In this document: one piece after another, positions 55,779-64,000 of the stretch
Layout: every line of letters starts with the position of its first letter
How positions within the stretch are numbered: the stretch's first letter is position 1
Assembly: GCA_001692895.1 (NCBI GenBank)
Contig: KV748200.1
Location: 937,343-1,001,342 of the forward strand
Direction: 5' to 3'
Length of the DNA stretch: 64,000 nucleotides
Source of the DNA: Cenococcum geophilum 1.58
Taxonomy: Eukaryota; Ascomycota; Dothideomycetes; Gloniales; Gloniaceae
Translations under genes and position numbers: made by a program
Notes under the pieces: generated by a model
Told to the model about the DNA's origin: nothing
The model's input: the letters and a program-made list of their open reading frames with translations, nothing else
Databases searched by the model: none

Positions 55779-57872
55779 ATGTTCTCGAGAGCCATTCGCC
55801 AGTCGAGCCGCAGGGTCGCTGCAATCTCTGCCGGAGGCAGAATTGCGTCGGTAAGTTCATCTCATCTGGCTGCAATTGCTTTCATTCTCCATTTCGGTAA
55901 TGTCTATAGCTCTGGTACCAGTCTGGCTACGACCATTGACTCGCAGCTGGAAGGTGCTTTGCTACTGGCGGCCGTCGCAATGGAAGGGGAGCTCTTCTCA
56001 ATCGAGCACTGACGATTTTTCTTCGCGATGCAGACCCGAACAACACCGGTTGTCTTCAACACCACCTCAAAGCAGGTTCGAAGCTATGCTGCAGATGCCA
56101 AAGCTGCCCCGACCGAGGTTTCTTCTATTCTTGAGCAGAGAATTCGAGGTGTACAAGAGGAAGCTGGTCTTGCCGAGACCGGCCGCGTCCTCTCTGTCGG
56201 GTATGCGTAACAACACATTGGCATTTGTATCATGTTAGGGAAAGGAGTGAACTGACATTTACTATCTAGTGACGGTATTGCTCGTGTACATGGCATGAAT
56301 AATGTCCAGGCTGAGGAGCTGGTAGAGTATGTCTCAATACGCCGATTTTCTTAATTCATCTAACCTACTAACCACAATGGATTAGGTTCGCATCTGGTGT
56401 CAAGGGCATGTGCATGAACTTGGAAGCTGGTCAGGTTGGTGTCGTACTTTTCGGTTCGGATCGATTGGTCAAGGAAGGCGAGACAGTTAAGCGGACTGGA
56501 GAGATTGTATGCTATACCCATAGGTCTGTACGTCTTGATTGTATCTACTAACACAGCTTCAGGTCGATGTCCCAGTTGGAATAGAGCTGCTTGGCCGTGT
56601 CGTCGACGCGCTTGGAAACCCCATCGATGGAAAGGGTCCCATTAAGACAACCGAGAAGCGCCGTGCCCAGCTCAAGGCTCCTGGTATCCTTCCCCGCCGT
56701 TCCGTCAACCAGCCTGTACAGACCGGCTTGAAGTCCGTCGATGCTATGGTTCCAATTGGACGTGGCCAGCGTGAACTTATCATCGGTGATCGTCAAACCG
56801 GCAAGACTGCTGTCGCCCTCGATACCATGCTGAACCAAAAGAGGTGGAACAACGGCAGCGACGAGACCAAGAAACTCTACTGCGTTTATGTCGCTGTTGG
56901 CCAGAAACGTTCCACTGTTGCTCAGCTGGTCAAGACCCTCGAAGAGAACGATGCAATGAAATATTCTATTATCGTTGCGGCCACCGCTTCCGAAGCCGCT
57001 CCTCTCCAGTACATCGCTCCTTTCACTGGTTGCTCTATGGGTGAATGGTTCCGTGACAACGGAAAGCATGCTGTCATCATCTATGATGATCTCTCCAAGC
57101 AAGCTGTTGCTTATCGTCAAATGTCTTTGTTGCTTCGTCGCCCTCCTGGGCGTGAGGCTTATCCCGGAGAGTAAGTTCCAACCAATAAAACTTGTCTTTG
57201 TCTACGATCACATATCTCTAATCTTTAAATAGTGTCTTCTACCTTCACTCTAGACTTCTCGAGCGTGCGGCTAAGATGAGCGACAAGCACGGCGGTGGTT
57301 CCTTGACCGCCCTTCCTATCATTGAAACACAGGGTGGTGACGTGTCTGCTTATATCCCAACCAACGTCATTTCCATTACTGATGGTCAGATCTTCTTGGA
57401 GGCCGAACTGTTCTACAAGGGTGTTCGACCAGCCATTAATGTCGGTCTCTCTGTGTCCCGTGTCGGTTCCGCTGCCCAGCTTAAGGCCATGAAACAAGTT
57501 GCCGGTAGCTTGAAGCTCTTCTTGGCTCAGTATCGTGAAGTTGCAGCCTTCGCTCAGTTCGGTTCTGATTTGGATGCCGCCACCAAGCAGACACTCAACC
57601 GTGGTGAGCGTTTGACTGAGCTCCTAAAGCAGAAGCAATACTCGCCTATGGCTGTCAATGAGATGGTTCCTCTCATCTTCGCTGGTGTCAACGGTATGCT
57701 TGACAACGTTCCCGTCAACAAGATTCTGCAATGGGAAGCCGACTTCTTGTCTCATCTCCGGAACAACGAGTCGGACCTTTTGGCCCAGATTGATCGGGAA
57801 GGCGCGCTTAGCAAGGACTTGGAAGCAAGATTGAGGGACGTTGTGGCAAGCTTCACCAAGGCCTTCGTGTAA
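55779..57872 (+). CDS. ATP1: Mitochondrial F1F0-ATP synthase subunit alpha
   Basis: Six exons: 55779-55850, 56034-56200, 56270-56326, 56386-56506, 56563-57170 and 57233-57872 (554 aa, the family's usual length). The first exon codes a mitochondrial presequence ([20 protein letters not shown]). The mature part has [40 protein letters not shown], the P-loop GDRQTGKTA (about 214-222), [40 protein letters not shown], and [20 protein letters not shown] across the last intron, with the conserved [20 protein letters not shown] segment and the helical C-terminus ending VASFTKAFV. It forms the alpha3beta3 head of ATP synthase in the matrix. The first intron is the longest (183 bases); the rest are 56-69. 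Confidence 0.97.
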
Positions 57873-58437
57873 ATGGAGGTTATAGGAGTGGGTCCTCTTG
57901 TCTAGGTTTAGGGTAAAATGTGCTGATGGTCTTCCGCATAGATGTATAATAGAGAATGCGTGTCCTCCCATCAGCTGTCTCAATATGGAATTTGTTCAAG
58001 GCATGTCTACATGCAGCTTCAAAATCAAAGTCCTCTTGCATCTCAATCTCCTTTCATCAGCTGTTGATGCGCACCGCGGTTTTCTTGGTGGTAAAACGTA
58101 GATGCGGTGGTGAGGGCCTTGTATTTATCCTCAATTTTAGTTTCTTGGTTCATTTGTATATTTTTGCCGCGTGATCTAGGGTCGATATTACTGCGTGACC
58201 TTGTCCGGGACAACGCACCGCCGTACCATTCATTTACGAGGGTTACACATGCGTATCTGTGAATATGGGGGTTTTTTTTAAGGTATCCTTTTGCCTTAAT
58301 CGTGCACTAACTCACCGGCATTATAGTTCACATTGATTATAATTTGCTGCGCACATTTAGCTATCACAGTCGGGTTATGAGCTATCGCCAAGAATCTGTC
58401 GCTTCATTACGAATTTTCTAAGCCAGAACTTGAAGAA
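57873..58437. other. Intergenic: ATP1 3' flank
   Basis: No supported gene or RNA. Several short ORFs continue from the ATP1 3' UTR without family features. Confidence 0.45.
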
Positions 58438-59143
58438 ATGCCACAAACCTTCAAACGCTTCTTGGAAAATATCAAAGCCCACTTCAACCGCAGAGTCCCT
58501 AACACAGGTAAGGACTGGGATAGCAGTATACCACATGATAATGTCAGGGTTGCAGATAAAGGCAAGAGCAGAGCAGAAAATACAGAAAGCGAGCGCAGGC
58601 TGGTGGTTATCCTTGAGTTAACCCACTTGGTAGATGATATGTTGTTAAACCCACGGCTTATGAGAAAACCGGTTCCTTTTAACCCAGATCTAAGTCGAAT
58701 CTCTGAGGGCATGAATACGTCTCTAGGATTCGGTTACGGCTCTCATTTTATCTCTACGGATTTTGGTGGCAGCTCATGCCTAGATGGCAGGCCAGAATCT
58801 GGTAATAGACTACATTACACACAACAGCCAAACTTCAGTAATAGAGTCGACTTGTGCAACAGCTACGGGTCAATTATTGATCATAGACAAAATCCTTATT
58901 GCGATAGGAACCTTCATGACTCCCTAGGCCCTTCAAGCTTTCAGGAATACGCCGAAAATCCAGGTCAATTAAATGCAGGTGGAGTCTACACTGGTGCCGC
59001 CGTCAAACCCTTCAATTCCAGAGGCACACACCCAGCACCTCAAAAGCACTCTCGACACCGCGACTAAACTCATCTGCGCTCTCTGCATTGCAATCGACCA
59101 GCAGCGCGAGGATATCTCTACGCTTCGCCGTGAACTTGGTTGA
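58438..59143 (+). CDS. Hypothetical protein, possibly with a C-terminal coiled coil
   Basis: The frame from 58438 (MPQTFKRFLENIKAHFNRRV) runs 209 codons to 59067, with a helical N-terminus and a Ser/Asn/Gly-rich middle. I do not recognise it. Removing a 43-base GT..AG segment (GTGGAGTC to AATTCCAG, starting near 58979) would join LNA to a regular helix, THQLKSTLDTATKL-like, reading AHTQHLKSTLDTATKLICAL and AIDQQREDISTLRRELG to a stop at 59143. That tail looks more like real protein than the unspliced end PAPQKHSRHRD. A 43-base intron would be short but possible. Function unknown; nothing in the flanks links it to ATP1 or SPT2. Confidence 0.5.
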
Positions 59144-59647
59144 CTACTTTTTGCGGCATTTTCAGAACAAAGTTTTCAGCGCATAAAGAGGGCGTAAGGA
59201 ATTAGGCTTGGCTATCCGATATACAAACAGGCCCACTTGATCTGGAATTAATAGCGTATTTCAAGAACCATGTTTACTAGCTGTTCCTGATTCTATATAT
59301 AGAAAATTCAAACCCTAAACTTGAGTTGTTGCTAATCACCCTCACGTTACCCACATTGGATACAATGTGTTTACAGAATATTCATGATCTATCGCATAAT
59401 CGATGTGCTATCAACAATGTTGCCTCTAGGTAATATACAACACGTTCATCTAGGATAGACTGCCCAATGGCCGTCGTGTGAAAAAGCAACACAATCGTAA
59501 ACTCCCCGCTAATAACACGATCTAGATCCCACATACCCCGGCTCCGTAAACTATGCAATTACACCGCGAAAGTCATACCTCGCCAGATCCCCACTGTAAG
59601 ACCAGGCACGTTCAAAAGCAGTCAATGAAGACCGAATAGCGTGGCTA
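59144..59647. other. Intergenic: between convergent hypothetical gene and SPT2
   Basis: AT-rich, no ORF of interest. It contains the 3' ends of two convergent genes. Confidence 0.5.
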
Positions 59648-60895
59648 CTAGAAGGTGCGTTTCTTCTTCGCTGCAGCCGCGGCCATCCTTTCGAGGGTTT
59701 TCTTGCGTTCTGCTTTCTGGCGCCTCAACTCGTTTTCCTCCTTGAGGGCTTCTTCGTCTTCTTTTTTGGCAACAAGCAGTGCCTCTCGCTCTTCCTTCTC
59801 CACATCGAATATTCCAGCATCCATATCAGATGATGCGTCGGACTCGTACTCATCTTCTAAGTCAGCGTCCGAATAACTGGCGTATCCTGCGTAGCGGGTC
59901 CCTTTTTCTTTCGAAGGTTTGGCCTTTGCGGTTAGAGACGTGCTACGGCTTCGATCATAGCTCGAGCCTCTCTCGTATGCTGCGCCAGGCCTACGAGCTG
60001 GAGTTGAAGCAGAATTGCCATGTCTCATAGTGCCTTGGTAGGTTGATTCTGTGGTGGATTTAGGGCGCATGGTGCCTTGATAGCCAAGGTCTGCTGATTT
60101 CTTTCTGTCTTTGCCTGGATCACCAAGTTTGGAATGGGCAACTTCCAGGGCTTTAGAGTGGCTATTCGAACCCAATTTTCTATCCTTTCCCGAGACGTTT
60201 TTATGCTTAGCTTCTGCCTGGAGAGCTAGCCTTTCTTTCCTTGTCAACTTCTCAACCGACTGAGGCTTGACTATAGGGACTGCTGCTTTAGCCTCCTGAA
60301 CTTCCTTAGCACGAGCCAACATTGCTGCGTATGATCCTGGCCTCGGGGTGGCAGAAGTTGCAGCAGAAGTCGTAGCAGACATTGCGGCAGATGTTGGGAT
60401 GGCGGTTCCCGGCTCTGCTTTTACGGCAGGTTTATTAGCAACCTTGGGGGCATTCGTTCCGGTTGGTGTGGCTTTTGGTATAGTTTTAGATTGATTTGAT
60501 GATGGCGTAGTGCCCGCAGCGGTCCCACGGTATGGTAGCGGATCCGTCGACGATGACTTGGATTTTGTCGCTTCAGATACGGCTGTGGGTCGAGAGGACC
60601 CATTCACACACTCCGACTTATTCGGCGCATCCCTACGCTGGACTTTCGCAGGAATATCATTTCCATAGCTTTCCGCCTTGCGCTTGGCTGGCAGGCCTGC
60701 TCCTGCTCCGTTCGCGCCTACTGTTTGACTCTGAGCCGGCCTCGGAGTTCTGGAGGATTGTGGTTGCGCGACGGCTGAAGGCGTTGACTGCGCGGCGACA
60801 CTGGGGTCGATATCGGACAGAAGGGATGTGAGGAACTAGAGCAGATACTGTTAGCAGTAGTGACTCAGTACGTCGGGGCTTTGACTCACACTCAT
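59648..60895 (-). CDS. SPT2: SPT2 histone chaperone/chromatin protein
   Basis: Two exons: 60895-60890 (only ATG AGT) and 60835-59648, 397 aa, with a 54-base intron (GTGAGT to CTCTAG with GCTAACA). The splice gives MSFLTSLLSDIDP, the expected SPT2 N-terminus (MSF-L). The middle is basic and Ser/Ala/Thr-rich (LTRKERLALQAEAKHKN; YQGTMR repeated twice), and the C-terminus SDADLEDEYESDASSDMDAG then FDVEKEEREALLVAKKEDEE and RRQKAERKKTLERMA is the conserved SPT2 domain that binds histones H3-H4. SPT2 keeps nucleosomes over transcribed genes. Without the micro-exon the frame would start at an internal Met (60607), losing about 96 residues. It is divergent from RPP2. Confidence 0.92.
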
Positions 60896-61432
60896 TTTCG
60901 CGTCACAGAAGTTGGACTGACTGAGGATCACCGGTCGTGTCGGTTTGATGGCAAATAGCTCATAATGCCCCTAGGCAATAGGAAAGTGGAGGGGGAAAGG
61001 AGGAGCGGTTGGCAGCGACGGGTTTAAATACCCTTGGCGGGTCAGTGAATCAAAGAAAGGAGGAAAGGTGGCGTAGAGATTTGGTGAGGTGAGAAGAGTC
61101 CTTTTGACAAGACCACGAACCGGGCAGTTACCCGGACGGAGCCTGCCACCTTTCGCTAAGACCACATGCGGTTAGCGCGGCCCACGACCAACTCGATATT
61201 CCACATTGAGCGCCCTACGAACTTTATGAATCATTAACCGACTCACACTCTCTCCTATAAAACCATCGCAGAGAACTCGAAGTCTCAGTCTCCGTGGTAA
61301 CGGTTAAATCGATTGATTCTCCTGTTCCCCAACCCACATCAACGTACGTTTAACGACTTTTGAACCCTTCGTACCACCATGTTTGCGCAAAACCTGTTAG
61401 CACAAAGATTGACTGTATTCTAGAAAACCAAA
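60896..61432. promoter_or_regulatory. Divergent spacer between SPT2 and ribosomal P2
   Basis: 537 bases with no supported gene. TTAACCGACTCACAC and CCTATAAAACCATCG near 61240-61270 may be part of the P2 promoter. A 5' UTR intron in P2 is possible, because an AG follows a branch-like CTGTTAG near 61395, but this is not certain. Confidence 0.4.
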
Positions 61433-61856
61433 ATGAAGCATCTCGCAGCTTACCTCCTTCTCGGCCTTGGCGGAAACACCAACCCCTCTGCCTCCGATAT
61501 CACTGAAGTCCTTGAATCTGTTGGCATCGAGGCCGACAGTGACCGCTTGAAAAAGCTCCTTAGTGAGCTCAAGGGCAAGGATTTGCAGGAGGTATGAGAT
61601 ATTATTGCTTCGTTTAGATGAGCGCATAGAGTTTGTATAAATCTTTGGGCATGGCTGATGTCTTGATATTTAGTTGATTGCTGAGGGCTCGACTAAGCTT
61701 GCCTCCGTGCCATCTGGTGGTTCAGGTGGTGCTCCAGGTGCTGCCGGTGGTGCTAGTGGCGCGGGGGCTGCTCCGGCTGAGGAGAAGAAGGAAGAGGAGA
61801 AGGAAGAAGAGAAGGAGGAGTCGGATGAAGATATGGGCTTCGGTCTCTTCGACTAA
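61433..61856 (+). CDS. RPP2: 60S acidic ribosomal protein P2
   Basis: Exons 61433-61591 and 61674-61856, 113 aa, with an 82-base intron (GTATGA to ATATTTAG). Starts [20 protein letters not shown] and continues [20 protein letters not shown] with [15 protein letters not shown] across the intron, the P2 (not P1) dimerisation domain. Then comes a Gly/Ala hinge, an acidic Glu/Lys run and the universal tail [11 protein letters not shown], which recruits elongation factors to the ribosomal stalk. Length and all motifs fit a functional gene. Confidence 0.97.
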
Positions 61857-62314
61857 GCGTGTCGTTACGGTGTTCCGGTCAACAGATACTGGAAGGCTAG
61901 AAGACTTCGTATTCACAGGAACCATGTGGCATGACTTGGAGATTTGGGAGCAGTTGAGCGTGCTGTTGGTGAAATTGTGTCATTATTCAATCCAGCGTGA
62001 TACTCATTGTAGAGCTTTCGCATGACAATTCACTCCAAATAAAACAGTCATACTCTTCCAATCACTCGTCCTGCGCATATTCTTGCACATTGAACATTGA
62101 TTTCATTATAATTGTACCCGGCTATCACATGAAATATCTAAAATTTGTTTCCCCAAATATCCATATCCCAAATCGTAATGCCAAGACTTTTACTCGCCTA
62201 ATTTCGTTGCCCACAACCTCCACCATCGACAACCTCCCTCCAAGCATTCGACCAACGACCATTGCACTGCAACTATCGAAGTCATTCCCATAGATACTTC
62301 GATCCCTTGAAATC

Positions 62315-63114
62315 ATGGCTGACGAGACATACGTGAGTACTAGGCTACAGATTGGTTTTTGCGGTTGAAGAGCTAATATTGTCCAAAACAGAATGCCGAG
62401 GAGGCTGCTGGTACGTTTTTAACCTCTCGCACACTATCCGTCCTGATGGCCTCAATCCTGGCTATCAGTAACAAAATGAGAGTGGGGAGATCTACGAAAA
62501 TACGGAAAAGCTGGTTATCATACAGGTGTAGAGCCCAGGCTGACGGTTATTACAACAGAGCTCAAGAAGAAGAGAGCCTTCCGGAAGTTTTCCTATCGTG
62601 GAGTCGACCTCGACCAGTATGTTTGCTCACCCGCCGGATACTCAGGGAGTCGTCTCGCCCGTGGAAAAGAATCAGTTAGCTGATTGAGCAATGGCAGACT
62701 CCTCGATCTCTCATCAGAAGAACTCCGCGATCTCGTTCACGCCCGTGCCCGCCGTCGGTTCAACAGGGGTCTGAAGCGCAAGCCCATGGGCCTCATTAAG
62801 AAGCTGCGAAAGTCGAAGCAGGAGGCAAAGCCGAACGAGAAGCCAGACCTTGTCAAGACCCACCTCCGTGATATGATTGTCGTGCCGGAGATGATTGGTA
62901 GTGTTATCGGAATTTACTCTGGCAAGGAATTCAACCAAGTCGAAATCAAACCGGAGATGGTTGGCCACTATCTGGGAGAATTCTCGATTTCATAGTATGT
63001 AACATTTTAACAAGTTATGTTGGTCATTGGCTAACATTTACCAGCAAGCCTGTCAAGCACGGAAGGCCGGGTATTGGTGCTACTCACTCTTCCCGTTTCA
63101 TTCCTCTTAAGTAA
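62315..63114 (+). CDS. RPS15: 40S ribosomal protein uS19 (RPS15)
   Basis: Five exons: 62315-62332, 62392-62410, 62559-62616, 62698-62994 and 63045-63114, 153 aa. The first two are 18 and 19 bases, giving MADETYNAEEAA; then [80 protein letters not shown] and [20 protein letters not shown] then HSSRFIPLK. All joins preserve the conserved eukaryotic uS19 sequence. All introns are GT..AG with lengths 50-148. Many small introns near the start codon are usual in fungal ribosomal protein genes. Confidence 0.97.
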
Positions 63115-63616
63115 TTCCTTTGAGTTCTGGGCTGCATGGTTGCTTTGGCGGATGGAGACTATGTACTTCATAAAGAATGCATGAATCAATTGAATGCCTC
63201 TTTTGGCCAAAACCAATGCATGACACCCCATATTGAGGGGTTTCTGGTCGAAATTTTGTAACACGCCAACCCGATCTTATGCTTTAGAACAGCTGTCGTT
63301 CTTGTTCGACGAATCGTCGCCGGACATCTCGAAATTGACTGAAAAATGCACAACGGTCCTAGGACAGTTTCTTCTCTCTATTATATATGGTCCCAAATCC
63401 GGGGACCCTCTTTCTATTATATACCGGTCTAAATTTGGGACACCGACCCGACCAACGCCTGCGCTTTAAATAGCATCTGAGGGACCGGTTTTGGGACACT
63501 GCTATTCTTAGCTGAATTCCTTTCGATAGAACGTATAGTGGCTTAATCTCTTCTCCTCAATCTTTAATTAACAGCCAATTGCCTAGGACCGAACTTCCTA
63601 CTATCGCACCTTACCG
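63115..63616. other. Intergenic; short tandem similarity near 63375-63440
   Basis: CTCTCTATTATATATGGTCC and CTTTCTATTATATACCGGTC are similar blocks about 40 bases apart, each followed by AAAT(C/T)(C/T)GGGA, and GGACCGGTTTTGGGACACTG repeats part of it inverted or direct near 63483. No gene recognised. Confidence 0.4.
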
Positions 63617-64000
63617 ATGATAAATTTCACGTCAGAAAAGCGTAAAACACAGATTGACTTCAATGGACTGGGACTCAGTCCACGTCTTGAGACCGACGTC
63701 CTCGATCAAGCTACACAGACACCTGCAGGAAAAGAACACGGCCTTGGTAACCGTGAAAATCCCAAGCAAGATGCTGCGAAGACTTCGACCAGAAAGAGAA
63801 GCCTATCTCCAGAGGAAGGAGGGTTGGAGAAGCGCGCCGGCTTAAAGCCTCTCAGGCTTCCTGAAGTTGTCCGATCTGGCATCGGGGCACATGAGTATTT
63901 GAAAACAATGCATGGGTCTCCTTGGGAAACTCATGTGAAATTGTTTGATATCCGACTGGATGAAGATGATATATTCGTCACAGTAGCCGAGCGCCAAAAT
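63617..64000 (+). CDS. Unidentified protein, 5' part (runs off the window)
   Basis: From ATG 63617 a frame of 128 codons stays open to the end: MINFTSEKRKTQIDFNGLGL, then a Lys/Arg/Ser-rich stretch (TRKRSLSPEEGGLEKR) and LRLPEVVRSGIGAHEYLKTM, WETHVKLFDIRLDEDDIFVT, ending VAERQN. The last part looks like the start of a globular domain, possibly the leader of a fungal protein-kinase-like or NLR-associated protein, but nothing diagnostic lies inside the window. I do not assign a family. The overlapping 63-codon frame at 63654 is a shadow of it. Confidence 0.5.
   Translation, partial: MINFTSEKRKTQIDFNGLGLSPRLETDVLDQATQTPAGKEHGLGNRENPKQDAAKTSTRKRSLSPEEGGLEKRAGLKPLRLPEVVRSGIGAHEYLKTMHGSPWETHVKLFDIRLDEDDIFVTVAERQN

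Noticed and set aside
56548-57120. 190-codon minus ORF opposite ATP1
   Set aside because: Antisense shadow of the long ATP1 exon; codon bias of the sense gene keeps it open.
1-64000. tRNA, rRNA or secondary-metabolite cluster genes
   Set aside because: I looked for cloverleaf-type B-box sequence and for synthase motifs and saw none I could support; a tRNAscan or HMM run would be decisive.

Overview
The window comes from the nuclear genome of a filamentous ascomycete (Pezizomycotina). Protein genes carry short GT..AG introns of about 46-93 bases with CTAAC-like branch sites, and they include fungal families (DUF6594, NACHT-WD40 NLR, Mpo1-like, fungal TAF3). Repeats are AT-rich, poor in CA/TG, rich in TA, and full of C-to-T nonsense changes and Asp-to-Asn changes in catalytic motifs, the signature of repeat-induced point mutation (RIP). 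I cannot name the genus; a leotiomycete would fit but is not shown.

Left part (1-19.75 kb) is a nested repeat block. It holds a decayed Ty3/gypsy relic, a Tad1-type LINE (minus strand) that carries a younger solo LTR and is split by a complete Ty3/gypsy element (8528-15022, 193-base LTRs, TATAT target duplication), a GCTTC-rich minisatellite lying between inverted hairpin-bearing repeats, and a 1.6-kb foldback element with a second palindrome nested inside it.

Middle part (20.1-44 kb) is accessory. It has a DUF6594 membrane-protein gene and a broken NLR gene (NACHT plus about 12 WD40 blades). The NLR is interrupted by a minus-strand tyrosine-recombinase retroelement (26031-30773) with split direct repeats and no target duplication. 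Then follow a Tc1/mariner transposase split by a Ty1/copia element (31977-37295, 227-base LTRs, TATTA duplication), several MITEs, a secreted-protein gene with two RIP-type stops, and fragments of TPR, 2EXR-like and Tc1 genes.

Right part (44.5-64 kb) is a gene-dense housekeeping block with clear intron structures: TAF3 and TAF7 (two TFIID subunits, divergent from one 287-base spacer), ATP-dependent NAD(P)HX dehydratase, a type IV dipeptidyl aminopeptidase, RPB7, an Mpo1-like dioxygenase, mitochondrial ATP synthase alpha, a hypothetical protein, SPT2, ribosomal P2 and uS19/RPS15, and the start of an unidentified gene at the window edge. Transcription (TAF3, TAF7, RPB7, SPT2) and translation (P2, RPS15) genes dominate. 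The most striking points are the clean YR-retroelement insertion in the NLR and a 37-base triplication in TAF7 that would break the gene unless a newly formed 74-base intron is spliced out.
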